The notes beneath the pieces were generated by a model. That model saw nothing but the letters and a program-made list of their open reading frames with translations. It did no database searches and was not told the DNA's origin. Below, piece after piece: positions 47,023 to 55,376 of a DNA stretch of 64,000 nucleotides. Made by a program: the position numbers and the translations under genes. Source of the stretch: Azospira sp. I13 (GTDB lineage Bacteria; Pseudomonadota; Gammaproteobacteria; Burkholderiales; Rhodocyclaceae); the NCBI RefSeq assembly GCF_003112695.1, contig NZ_BFBP01000014.1:141266-205265 (forward strand). Direction: 5' to 3'. The stretch's first letter is position 1. Each line of letters opens with the position of its first letter.

Positions 47023-47451
47023 ATGCCGTCTGAAACTATCGCCGTACTCGGTACCCTCTCGGGGGTGTTGATTGGTGGGTTCATAAACTACTTGGCGAGC
47101 CGCAGTGTAAAGAACCACGAATGGAAACTTGCGCTTGCGAAAGAACAAAGCACTATTCGCCACAAACTTTACGCGGAGTTTCTAGTTGAAACGCAACGAC
47201 TCGTAGTTCAGGCGAGAGAAGAGAAAATTTCATCCCTTGCCGATCTAAACATGCTGAACGGAAAGTTCGCGGAGGTTTCACTTGTCGCATCCGGTATGGT
47301 CGTGGAGGCGGCGAAGAAATTGGCCGACTACGTCATTACCAGTCATAGTGCGCAGCCTGCGAAGGAAGTTGCTGACTTCTTCAAACTGAAAGAGGCATTC
47401 ATCGCTGTCGCACGTCAAGATATCGCAGAGGTGCTGAGTGGTGGAGCCTAA
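47023..47451 (+). CDS. Cassette-type hypothetical protein 1
   Basis: 142 residues. One N-terminal membrane helix (about 8-24, TLSGVLIGGFINYLA), followed by a charged helical region likely forming a coiled coil. No family recognised. The gene has a minimal leader after GTTAGGC, and its stop codon (TAA 47449-47451) is part of the attC R'' box, as is typical for cassette genes. Confidence 0.7.
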   Translation: MPSETIAVLGTLSGVLIGGFINYLASRSVKNHEWKLALAKEQSTIRHKLYAEFLVETQRLVVQAREEKISSLADLNMLNGKFAEVSLVASGMVVEAAKKLADYVITSHSAQPAKEVADFFKLKEAFIAVARQDIAEVLSGGA

Positions 47452-47526
47452 CACCACGTTCAAGGCGCAGCCTTCGGCTGCTGGGACGTCCCGCAAGTGG
47501 GCCGCCCCTTGCCTTCAACGTTAGGG
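47446..47526 (+). other. attC-type recombination site
   Basis: R'' GCCTAAC (47446-47452) pairs with R' GTTAGGG (47520-47526). L'' CGTTCAAGGC (47457-47466) pairs with GCCTTCAACG (47511-47520) except one central mismatch. The interior holds a further hairpin (GCAGCC/GGCTGC at 47467-47481). Size (81 bases) and layout fit an attC/59-base element. Confidence 0.75.
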
Positions 47527-47532
47527 GCACAA

Positions 47533-47895
47533 GTGACCATCGCCGTTGAGACCCGCCTTAGACTGGAATTGCTGTTCATCCTGTCGTTGTGTTTTGTCGC
47601 GGTTTTGGCGGAGGTGTTGGCGGCTGCCGCGGTGCTAAAGCCGGAATCTGAACCTCTTGCTTCGTGGTTTCAGCGCAGCGGTGCAATCACTTCGGTCTTC
47701 TGCGTCTTTGCCCAACTCAGAATCAACAACTTCTTCGAATCCATCCGTGGTGGAACATTCTCCGAGTCGTGGGCACTCTTCCGCCTGTTCAACAAACAGC
47801 ACGGTACCGTTAGCTGGATCATTACGTTCGTTGCTATCTGGGGTGCATTTGTCTGGGGGTACGGCGATCTCATGCTTCGGCACTTCAGTCGTTGA
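47533..47895 (+). CDS. Cassette-type hypothetical membrane protein 2
   Basis: 120 residues starting at a GTG seven bases after the attC R' box. Two to three hydrophobic segments (about 14-36, 50-68, 95-115). No family recognised. The longer frame upstream passes through the attC site and is unlikely to be translated. Promoter not visible; probably read from upstream. Confidence 0.6.
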   Translation: MTIAVETRLRLELLFILSLCFVAVLAEVLAAAAVLKPESEPLASWFQRSGAITSVFCVFAQLRINNFFESIRGGTFSESWALFRLFNKQHGTVSWIITFVAIWGAFVWGYGDLMLRHFSR

Positions 47896-47938
47896 GGGCG
47901 CTTCGTGTCATCAATACCAATACGCCCCCTACCACTAC

Positions 47939-47980
47939 ATTCGAGCGGACCTGCGCGAAAAGATGCGCAGGCCGCTCAAT
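47939..47980 (+). repeat. attC-like hairpin after cassette gene 2
   Basis: ATT-C-GAGCGG-A-CCTGCGC pairs with GCGCAGGCCGCTCAAT, leaving two single bulged bases on one arm, like the extrahelical bases of attC. However, outer boxes do not match GTTRRRY, so this is a degenerate or unrelated structure. Confidence 0.4.
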
Positions 47981-48003
47981 TTCGACGCGAGGTTTCATAG
48001 GCT

Positions 48004-48618
48004 ATGAGAGCGCTCTCCACTGCAGATGTACCGATTCAACCTCTCAAGGAATTTGGCGAAGACGTTGGTCCAGAATTCGAATTTGAGATCGAAGATGGAC
48101 GCGTTGCTCTCCTATCTGCTGAGCCACCGTCGTGGATTCACCTGATTGCCGATTCAAGTTGGTGGATTAGCCTTTTCTCGGCTGCCGCGGCTTTGTATAT
48201 GGCGGAGATCGTGAAGGAAGCGGCAAAGGAATCGTGGAAGAACCGCGCAAAGGCGACGGCGCTCGTGGTAGGCGCGGCAAACAAGGTGAAGTTGTTCGCG
48301 GAGAAGGTTGTTCGCCTAAAGAAGAAACTTCCAGAGCGAACCGACATCGTGGTCGCTCTCCCCATTCCGAACGACTATTTCGGTGTTCGACTTACGCTTT
48401 CCGTTGACGACGCCGACCTACTTGCTTATCAAATTGCGCTCTTCGTTTCCCATATGCCAAGGTTGATTGAAGCAATCCGGAACGAAAAACTTGATGGTCC
48501 GCGTGTCGCAACCGGCCTCTTCTTGGAACTGCAAGACAACGGTGACCTAAAGGTGACATGGTTCAACCGAGAGTCTTTGGAGCTAGAAAGCCTTGTTATT
48601 CTGTTGCCCGTCCAATGA
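48004..48618 (+). CDS. Hypothetical protein, possible third cassette gene
   Basis: 204 residues. A short hydrophobic stretch near residue 50-65 (WWISLFSAAAALYMAEIV) is followed by a Lys/Ala-rich helix. No domain is recognised. It starts 24 bases after the attC-like hairpin. No attC is seen after its stop. Confidence 0.55.
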   Translation: MRALSTADVPIQPLKEFGEDVGPEFEFEIEDGRVALLSAEPPSWIHLIADSSWWISLFSAAAALYMAEIVKEAAKESWKNRAKATALVVGAANKVKLFAEKVVRLKKKLPERTDIVVALPIPNDYFGVRLTLSVDDADLLAYQIALFVSHMPRLIEAIRNEKLDGPRVATGLFLELQDNGDLKVTWFNRESLELESLVILLPVQ

Positions 48619-48715
48619 AGCCTATTGTTGAAATTCCGATAAGGGCCCTTGCATCTGCCCAATTTTGATTGCCGACTTCGGCTCCTTCTGAGGCCCGAGA
48701 GACAAATCCACTTCG

Positions 48716-49927
48716 TTATGGGTCTCGTTGTCGAAATGCTTTCCAAAGCATTAAGTCATAGCAAATTTTCAACGCTCCACAGGCAACCAGAGGCGCTGCA
48801 AGCCATCCCGCTGCAAACATTGCCCCACCAATCGTTGGGCTGATGGCAGAAGCCAAACTGCGTGGGACCGCAGTAAAACTTGCCGCAGCTGCACGCTCGG
48901 CCGGTGTCACCACCGCCATTACGAAAGCGCTTCGAACCGGTACGTCCATCTGAGACAGCAACGCCCGGATAAACAACAATGCGAATGCCAGCTCGAGACC
49001 CGGGGCAAATGCCGCGGCGATGAGACAGATGCTGGCGGGAATGTGGGTGAATACCATTGTATTCACCAGGCCAATGCGCTCGGCGACCTTCGGTGCGATT
49101 AGCTGGGACACAGCGGACAACAGCCCAGCCCAGAAGAAGAAGCTCCCCGCGGCAGCCAGCGACAACTCAAAACGCTGAAAGAACCAAAGGGCCATCAAGG
49201 CATTGATGGCCAGCCCTCCCGCAAAGGAGTCCAGGGAGAACAGCAGCGCCAGCCGGACAACAACGCCCTTCGACTCGCCGAGCGCCTGCGGAGCGGCCAC
49301 CGCGCACTCCCGCCGGGGTGCCGGCATCCGTCGATACAGCAGCCATACCGTGCCACCCACCAGCCCGTAGAGCACGAACATCACCCGGAACCCTGATAGC
49401 AGCTCGATCCCCAGCACCGATACCAGTAGCTGGGGAATGCCTGAGGCCAGCGCCCCCAACGCAGCAAACAGGGCTCCAAGCAGGGAGTAGCGGGCGAACA
49501 AGGTGGTGCGGGCAGTACCCTGGCCCGATTCGGCCAACCGGGCATGTTCGAGGGGCAGAAACACGCTGACATCCCCAGAACTCGGATTGAGGGTGCCGAC
49601 GAAAGCGACCAGGAGCAGGGGCAGGAATGCTGACAAAGAGGCAAAGGAGAGCCCGGTCCCCAGCATCAGCAGCGCGGCGCCCAGCAGCAGGTTCCGGTGA
49701 TGGAAGCGATGGCCCCAGGCCCCCACCGCCAGGGTGGCGAATGCCGAACCCAGCAAGGTCGTTGTACTCAGGATGCCGACATCCAGGGTGCCGAAACCGA
49801 GCGCCAGCAGATAGGCTGGAAGGAGAACTGCCACATAGCCATCGGCAAATGCCCGCAGGGCCTTGCCCACCAGGAGCGGCAGCACTACCCGGTCTACACC
49901 TTCAGGCAGCAACCAGCGGCCAGTCAC
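48716..49927 (-). CDS. MFS transporter, last gene of the chromate operon
   Basis: 403 residues, about 12 helices. Motif A-like segments and LLGSAFATLAVGAWGHRFHHRN between helices 2 and 3 are visible. The start is a GTG at 49927, overlapping the preceding stop (GTGA); an in-frame GTG at 49975 would overlap the upstream gene by 52 bases. MFS proteins occur in some chr operons, but their substrate is not established. Confidence 0.75.
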   Translation of the reverse strand: MTGRWLLPEGVDRVVLPLLVGKALRAFADGYVAVLLPAYLLALGFGTLDVGILSTTTLLGSAFATLAVGAWGHRFHHRNLLLGAALLMLGTGLSFASLSAFLPLLLVAFVGTLNPSSGDVSVFLPLEHARLAESGQGTARTTLFARYSLLGALFAALGALASGIPQLLVSVLGIELLSGFRVMFVLYGLVGGTVWLLYRRMPAPRRECAVAAPQALGESKGVVVRLALLFSLDSFAGGLAINALMALWFFQRFELSLAAAGSFFFWAGLLSAVSQLIAPKVAERIGLVNTMVFTHIPASICLIAAAFAPGLELAFALLFIRALLSQMDVPVRSAFVMAVVTPAERAAAASFTAVPRSLASAISPTIGGAMFAAGWLAAPLVACGALKICYDLMLWKAFRQRDP

Positions 49928-50379
49928 TTCAACCCCAGAAACCGGCCTATTTTCTTCAGCGGGGTATCGGCGCACCAGGCGTAGAGCGCATCGTAGATGA
50001 CCATGCCGTGGGCCAGCATCTCGTGATCGTCGCTGAAATTCAGAGACAGACCCTTTGAAATGGCCAATAGACCAGCCGCTTCCTTGGCCAGTTGTGGCTG
50101 ACCGCAGTCGGCGCCGCGCACGATGAGGGCCAGCTTGTTGAGTGCGGCATCCTCAAGCTTGTACTTTCCGATGAAGGCATCGAAGCTGCACTGGTCGCCA
50201 TGGTGGCCCAATTCGGTGTTGGGCACGTCGTAGGGGGTGGCACCGGTCTCGGCCGCAATGCGCATCACTTCACCTGCGGGGACGTAGAGGAATTCCGGAC
50301 TCTCGTCGACAAACCGGCTTATCAGCCAGGGACAGGCGATACGATCAATCTTGGGTCTTTCTCGCGTGATCCATTTCAT
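49924..50379 (-). CDS. ChrB C-terminal domain protein (chromate resistance)
   Basis: 151 residues, consisting of the Chrome_Resist domain found at the C-terminus of ChrB: MKWITRERPKIDRIACPWLISRFVDE, FDAFIGKYKL, LNFSDDHEMLAHGM. Compared with the full regulator at 52129 it lacks the N-terminal DNA-binding part, so it is probably an effector-like or enzymatic domain. GGAGATG precedes ATG 50379, and its start overlaps the stop of the small periplasmic gene (ATGA). Confidence 0.82.
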   Translation of the reverse strand: MKWITRERPKIDRIACPWLISRFVDESPEFLYVPAGEVMRIAAETGATPYDVPNTELGHHGDQCSFDAFIGKYKLEDAALNKLALIVRGADCGQPQLAKEAAGLLAISKGLSLNFSDDHEMLAHGMVIYDALYAWCADTPLKKIGRFLGLK

Positions 50380-50759
50380 TGGGGCATCTCCTTCAGATTG
50401 GCGGGTAACGGGGTCAGGTTGCCGGAAAGCACTTCCTGACCATCCAAATAGAGACGGACAGCCTGTCCTCGCTGGCGTACCTGGTAACACTCCTCTGGTT
50501 CTTTGGGCCTCGTCCAGTGCCAGCAAAGCTCATTGCCAATGACCCGCCAATTTCCCCTGGCAGGCTTGCCCATATTCATGCCGCGCAACTCCCCACCACT
50601 GAGAAATTGGTAGGCAAAGTGGACGCCATCACCGAAATCCTGGTTGGACAGGGCTTGGGCCAGCACCTTGCCCTGGAGCAATACCCAGCCTCTGTCGGCA
50701 GCAGCAGCGTTGATAGCCGTCACCAGCACAGCGACCCCTACCCACCGTGCCGTTCCCAT
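50376..50759 (-). CDS. Small secreted protein in chr operon
   Basis: 127 residues with a signal peptide (MGTARWVGVAVLVTAINAAAA). The mature part has NWRVIGNELCWHWTRPKEPEECYQVRQ, similar in layout to small periplasmic DUF995-like proteins with a Cys pair. No role known. It lies 8 bases after chrA and overlaps the ChrB C-terminal domain gene. Confidence 0.65.
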   Translation of the reverse strand: MGTARWVGVAVLVTAINAAAADRGWVLLQGKVLAQALSNQDFGDGVHFAYQFLSGGELRGMNMGKPARGNWRVIGNELCWHWTRPKEPEECYQVRQRGQAVRLYLDGQEVLSGNLTPLPANLKEMPQ

Positions 50760-50767
50760 GCCGAGGC

Positions 50768-52132
50768 TCACAGGAACATCTTCACCAGGAAGCCGATGAC
50801 CGCGCAGCCACCAATGACATGGATGACGTTCGCCTTGAAGCGGAACAAGGCAATGGCTGCCCCTAGGGCAATCAGTGCCGATACCCACTCGAACGCCCCG
50901 TCGAAGCCCTTCGGCCACAGCACGTGGTAACCGAAGAACAGGGCCAGGTTCAGGATAACGCCGACCACGGCGGCCGTGATGGCGGTGAGCGGCGCCGTGA
51001 ACTTCAGGTCATTGTGGGTCGTTTCGATGAAGGGACCGCCCATCAGGATGAAGACGAAGGACGGCAGGAAGGTGAACCAGGTGACCAGCATGGCCGCCAC
51101 CGCACCGGCCAGGAAGAGGCTATCCGGGCCGAACACGGCCTTCACGTAGCCGCCAACGAAGCCGACGAAGGTCACCACCATGATGAGCGGTCCCGGTGTT
51201 GTTTCGCCAAGGGCCAGACCATCAATCATCTGGGGACCGGTGAGCCAGCCATAGCTCCCGACGGCCCCCTGGTAAACATAGGGCAGTACGGCGTAAGCAC
51301 CACCAAAGGTCAGCAATGCGGCCTTGGTGAAGAACCAGCCCATCTGGGTCAGGGTATGACTCCATCCGTAGCTGGCGGTCAGCAGCCCCATCGGGACCAG
51401 CCACAGCAAGCCACCGATAAGCGCGACTTTCGCCAACTGGCCCCAGGAGAACCGGGCATGTACCGGCGTCGGCGTATCGTCGTCGATCAGGGCTCGGCCG
51501 AAGGACTTATCCGCTTTGCCGTGGCCGCCACCAGCCTTGAATTTGTCCGGCGCGACACGGCCGCCAAAGTAGCCGATGGCTGCAGCCGCCGCGACGATGG
51601 CTGGGAACGGCACGTTGAGTGCAAATATGGCCACAAAGGATGCTGCAGCGATGGCCCAGAGGGCATTGTTCTTCAGGGCCCTGGAGCCGATGCGGTGGGC
51701 CGCCTGGACGACAATGGCGGTAACCGCCGGTTTGATGCCGTAGAACAGGCCGGCCACCAGGGGCACATTGCCGAACGCGATATAGATCCACGACAGCCCA
51801 ATCAGGATGAACAGCGACGGCAGCACGAATAGCCCACCGGCGACGATGCCACCCCAGGTGCGGTGCATCAACCAACCGATATAGGTAGCCAACTGCTGGG
51901 CCTCCGGACCGGGGAGCACCATGCAGTAATTGAGGGCGTGCAGAAAGCGGCGTTCAGAAATCCAGCGCCGGCGCTCGACCAGCTCCTGATGCATGATGGC
52001 GATCTGCCCGGCAGGCCCGCCAAAACTGATGAAGCCGAGCTTCAGCCAGAACAGGAAGGCCTGCCAGAAGCTGACTTCGGCAGGTTTGGACTCTGGCGAG
52101 GTGGAATCGGCGGCTGTCAGGATCGTACTCAT
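50768..52132 (-). CDS. chrA: Chromate efflux transporter ChrA
   Basis: 454 residues, the two-domain CHR form. Repeated halves are visible: SFGGPAGQIAIMHQELVERRRW in the N half and LLTFGGAYAVLPYVYQGAVGSYGWLT in the C half, each with about five to six helices. It exports chromate from the cytoplasm using the proton motive force. Its start overlaps chrB (ATGA at 52129). Confidence 0.95.
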   Translation of the reverse strand: MSTILTAADSTSPESKPAEVSFWQAFLFWLKLGFISFGGPAGQIAIMHQELVERRRWISERRFLHALNYCMVLPGPEAQQLATYIGWLMHRTWGGIVAGGLFVLPSLFILIGLSWIYIAFGNVPLVAGLFYGIKPAVTAIVVQAAHRIGSRALKNNALWAIAAASFVAIFALNVPFPAIVAAAAAIGYFGGRVAPDKFKAGGGHGKADKSFGRALIDDDTPTPVHARFSWGQLAKVALIGGLLWLVPMGLLTASYGWSHTLTQMGWFFTKAALLTFGGAYAVLPYVYQGAVGSYGWLTGPQMIDGLALGETTPGPLIMVVTFVGFVGGYVKAVFGPDSLFLAGAVAAMLVTWFTFLPSFVFILMGGPFIETTHNDLKFTAPLTAITAAVVGVILNLALFFGYHVLWPKGFDGAFEWVSALIALGAAIALFRFKANVIHVIGGCAVIGFLVKMFL

Positions 52133-53067
52133 GATTTCGATCCTTTCTCAAAGGAGGCCAGTAGTCCGTCAAAGATACTGCCGGCCAATGCCAGGAGTTG
52201 GTCATCATCGAGAATGGTGTCGCGTAGGCCGGCCAGGGTGCTTTCGATGCCCACCGCCTCTAGCGGTTGTACGCCACCCACATCCAGGAAATGGACCAAG
52301 GTACCGATGCGCTGCAGAGCCGGAGTTTCCAGGCCGAAGCTGGCAAGCAGCACTTCGAAGGTCACCCGGGCGCCGACATGGGTGAACGTCGCCCCATCGA
52401 AATCAAAACCAAGAGCCTCGGCCGGACAATCTGCCGGCGTTGCCAGCCAGAGCAGTTCGGCCTGGGGATCGATGTAGCGGCGAATCAGCCAGGCACTGGC
52501 CAGCCGGTCCACCCAGGGGCGCCGTCGCGTTGCCCAACGACGTTTTTGATAGTCCTGAATGCTTAAGCGGGAGATAGCGTCGTTGACCGGGTGCGGCTCA
52601 TCGGGGGAAAGAGCCCAGGCTGCTCGTTGCTCAAGGTCACGTAAGGCCTCATCGGCCTGCTTTTGCGCTTCTCCAGGGAAAAAATCGATGGCTACCAGGT
52701 TGGAGAACGCCTTGCGCAGCTTGCGGGCTTGCTTCAGAGCTTCGTTTACCGTGTCCGGACCGAGCGTGTCTCGGGCCGTGGCAATCTCCCCCAGCAGAGT
52801 AGCAAAGTCGGCGCTGCGGTCGAAGAAGACCACAAAGTTGCCATCGCTGGGCTCCTCGAGGCGGACGACCAGGGCTGTACCTTCTGCAGCACGAACATCT
52901 GCGGCTACGGCATCAAGTGTGTTCCGGCAATCCTCCCGCTCCGGCATCAGATAGACCCCATCCCGGAGGACGGCGGCACCCGATGCCTTGAGGCTACGCC
53001 AGGCACGCATGCGGGCCGTGGCATTCTCGGTGGGAAGGCTGGTAATGAGTGCGATCCATGTAGTCAT
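52129..53067 (-). CDS. chrB: Chromate-sensing regulator ChrB
   Basis: 312 residues. The N-terminal region (WIALITSLPTENATARMRAWRSLKASGAAVLRDGVYLMP) is the ChrB N-domain, and the C-terminal Chrome_Resist domain (about 165-300) includes RRRPWVDRLASAWLIRRYIDP. ChrB represses chrA in absence of chromate in characterised systems. The first gene of the operon; tandem repeats lie in front (see regulatory feature). Confidence 0.9.
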   Translation of the reverse strand: MTTWIALITSLPTENATARMRAWRSLKASGAAVLRDGVYLMPEREDCRNTLDAVAADVRAAEGTALVVRLEEPSDGNFVVFFDRSADFATLLGEIATARDTLGPDTVNEALKQARKLRKAFSNLVAIDFFPGEAQKQADEALRDLEQRAAWALSPDEPHPVNDAISRLSIQDYQKRRWATRRRPWVDRLASAWLIRRYIDPQAELLWLATPADCPAEALGFDFDGATFTHVGARVTFEVLLASFGLETPALQRIGTLVHFLDVGGVQPLEAVGIESTLAGLRDTILDDDQLLALAGSIFDGLLASFEKGSKS

Positions 53068-53073
53068 GAGTGT

Positions 53074-53113
53074 ACTCTACAATGCTGTTGATAACTCTAC
53101 AAATAAAATTTGT
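53074..53113 (-). promoter_or_regulatory. Probable chr operator region
   Basis: ACTCTACAA occurs at 53074-53082 and again at 53094-53102, exactly 20 bases apart (two helical turns). An inverted repeat ACAAAT/ATTTGT with 3-base spacer occupies 53099-53113. Being 7-46 bases before chrB, this is a good candidate for ChrB binding and the promoter. Confidence 0.55.
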
Positions 53114-53162
53114 TGCTACATTGGATTTGCAGCCTGGCTGGCATGAGGCTAGCTTGAACGAA

Positions 53163-53720
53163 CTATTTTAGGTTTCGAAACAACTCAGTCAGCTCTTTGA
53201 AATCGCCACCAACCTGATCCAGGGTGAATTGGTACATCACAGCATTCTCAGCAAAATGCTGGCGCTCAATGTCCATTTCTACGGTATTTGCGTCTGCACT
53301 GGCCTGAAATGGTGTGCGGTATTTCAGGTTGAACGGCGGAGAGGACCAATGAGCACTCCCGTTGATATGGCTGGGAGATGATTTTGCTAATGGCAACAGC
53401 CCCATTTGGTTCTGCTTGGCAGCATCTTCGACATCGATATCCATAGCCCTATATCCTGGCGTATCGGAATTCGCGATATTTGAAGCAATGAGCTGTTGCC
53501 TATAGGCCCGTATTCCCAGCATTTTTTGCTGGAAGTCCCCCGGTTTCTTGTTTCCGTCTCTATGCACGGTTACGCCTACGTCAGCTGGCGTGTTGCTCCT
53601 GGAAAGCGCCTGATTGAGGATTTTCGAGAAGTCGGCCGTCTGCATACGGGACTGACCAACTACGGATGTCGGCGTTGTATCTAGTTTTGCCACCTGCTGT
53701 GGAAGCTCCATCTTTGGCAT
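53163..53720 (-). CDS. Orphan FlgB-like flagellar rod protein
   Basis: 185 residues. Residues about 65-185 match FlgB: YRQQLIASNIANSDTPGYRAMDID (the rod-protein N-terminal motif), a segment YRTPFQASADANTVEMDIERQHFAENAVMYQ and a final helix. The first 60 residues are an extension not present in ordinary FlgB (about 135 residues). No other flagellar genes are nearby. It may be a displaced or repurposed paralogue. Confidence 0.75.
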   Translation of the reverse strand: MPKMELPQQVAKLDTTPTSVVGQSRMQTADFSKILNQALSRSNTPADVGVTVHRDGNKKPGDFQQKMLGIRAYRQQLIASNIANSDTPGYRAMDIDVEDAAKQNQMGLLPLAKSSPSHINGSAHWSSPPFNLKYRTPFQASADANTVEMDIERQHFAENAVMYQFTLDQVGGDFKELTELFRNLK

Positions 53721-53748
53721 GCGAATACCACCCCATTAATGAGCTTTT

Positions 53749-53976
53749 TTATTTCCGTTTTCGAAATAAAAAATCAAAAATCCTTACAGCACGAATCCAC
53801 CGCTCCTCTTCCCAGCTCATAAAAATCAGTACCAACAGCAACACCAGTAGCACGCCAATTCCGACGGCAAATAGCCGGAACTCGATGTGGAGCCACATGT
53901 GGCTGAGCATGTGAAAGAGTCCCCGACCAACAATCAGGTGGCTATCTGCTACTCGAAGAAAATCACTCAGTACCAT
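53749..53976 (-). CDS. Small membrane protein
   Basis: 75 residues with one strong membrane helix (LFAVGIGVLLVLLLVLIFM) and a basic tail. The ribosome site is weak, and an in-frame start exists at residue 23. It fits between the metal MFS and the FlgB-like gene in the same direction with small gaps. Possibly real. Confidence 0.4.
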   Translation of the reverse strand: MVLSDFLRVADSHLIVGRGLFHMLSHMWLHIEFRLFAVGIGVLLVLLLVLIFMSWEEERWIRAVRIFDFLFRKRK

Positions 53977-53991
53977 CGCGTAGTGGCCGGC

Positions 53992-55329
53992 TTAGTGGGG
54001 CCATCGCTGATGCAGTTCATCGATGACAAAACGGTGCTCATGAGTCCGACCTCCGCCACCAAGCGCGTACTCGTTCCAATGAGGGTGGTCGGTAGAGAGA
54101 TCGTCATGATGGTGGGCAATCACATCAGGGTCCTGCCTTGGCCAAGTGCGCCAGGCAAGCGCCCCTCCCACTGCTGCCATGGCGCTAAGGGCGGAGAGGG
54201 CAACACCGAATCCCAGCCGCGCTCCAAGCCATCCCGCCAGTGGATAAGCCAGAAGCCAACACAGGTGTGAGAGTGAAAACTGGGCGGCAAACAAAAAGGG
54301 TAGATCGTCCGATTGGGCCGAGCGCCGCAATAGTCGTCCCCCGGGTGTTACCAGGCCTGCGTAGGACATACCCAGAACCACCCATGCGGGAATGAGACTT
54401 GCCCAGCCCAAACCCCCGGTACTCCACCAAACCCCCGTTACCGCCAGTAGCACAACGACCATTGCTGATGCCGCGCTCAGCATGATTCGACGATCCGCCA
54501 TACGGTCGAGCAATGTTGGCAAGGAAAAGGCCACGGCCATGGACCCGGCACCGAAAGCTGCCAGAGCCCATGCCACCTCCCGTTCACCGCCTCCCAGCAC
54601 CTCGCGGACAAGGACTACGGTATTCACGAAAACCATGCTGGCCCCACTTGCGGCACATAGGTTCAACGCCAGAAGTCCGCGTAGTCGCGGTGTGTGTAGA
54701 TAAATCCGCATGCCTCGGAGGGCTCGACTGTAGGGGCCATCTCCCAAACGGGTTTCTGGCACGACGGGAAATGCCGTGCTCATGACCAACAGTGCAGATA
54801 GAACAAAGCCGACGGAGGTGCCGGCAAACAGCCCGTGAAAACTGATGACCACCAACAATGCCGCTGCCAGGGCCGGACTAAGCAGGCTTTCCAGGTCATA
54901 GGCCAGCCGCGACAGGGAGAGCGCGCGGGTGTAGTCGCTTTCCTCCGGCAGAATCTGGGGAATAAGCGACTGAAAAAGCGGGGTAAAGCAGGCTGAGGCT
55001 GATTGCAGCAGCGCAATCAGCACATAGACCTGCCAGATTTCGGTGACGAACGGCAGCAGCAATGCCACCGCCGCTCGAATCAAATCTAGGCCGACCAAGA
55101 CACGCTTTCGCCATGCCGCAGGGACAACAGCCCCCGCTACAGGCGAAAGCGTGACGTAGACGATCATTTTGATGGCCAGTGCGGTACCCAGTACCGCACC
55201 GGCATTGGCGCCTGCCAGATCATAGGCCAGCAATGCCAGGGCCACGGTCAAAAGCCCCGTCCCCACCAATGCAACGACTTGGGCGAGAAACAAATGCCTA
55301 AAACTGCGATGTCGGAGGATTTCAAGCAT
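53992..55329 (-). CDS. Metal-associated MFS transporter with His-rich tail
   Basis: 445 residues, about 12 helices (RHLFLAQVVALVGTGLLTVALALLAYDL at the start). The cytoplasmic C-terminal 45 residues are rich in His/Asp (IAHHHDDLSTDHPHWNEYA, then THEHRFVIDELHQRWPH), which suggests metal binding as in NreB-type nickel exporters. It lies in the czc-type cluster, in the same direction, 47 bases after the small secreted gene. Confidence 0.8.
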   Translation of the reverse strand: MLEILRHRSFRHLFLAQVVALVGTGLLTVALALLAYDLAGANAGAVLGTALAIKMIVYVTLSPVAGAVVPAAWRKRVLVGLDLIRAAVALLLPFVTEIWQVYVLIALLQSASACFTPLFQSLIPQILPEESDYTRALSLSRLAYDLESLLSPALAAALLVVISFHGLFAGTSVGFVLSALLVMSTAFPVVPETRLGDGPYSRALRGMRIYLHTPRLRGLLALNLCAASGASMVFVNTVVLVREVLGGGEREVAWALAAFGAGSMAVAFSLPTLLDRMADRRIMLSAASAMVVVLLAVTGVWWSTGGLGWASLIPAWVVLGMSYAGLVTPGGRLLRRSAQSDDLPFLFAAQFSLSHLCWLLAYPLAGWLGARLGFGVALSALSAMAAVGGALAWRTWPRQDPDVIAHHHDDLSTDHPHWNEYALGGGGRTHEHRFVIDELHQRWPH

Positions 55330-55376
55330 GGCTATTTCCTATGTCTCTACGGGCGACAATGAACTATCAGGAGGGG

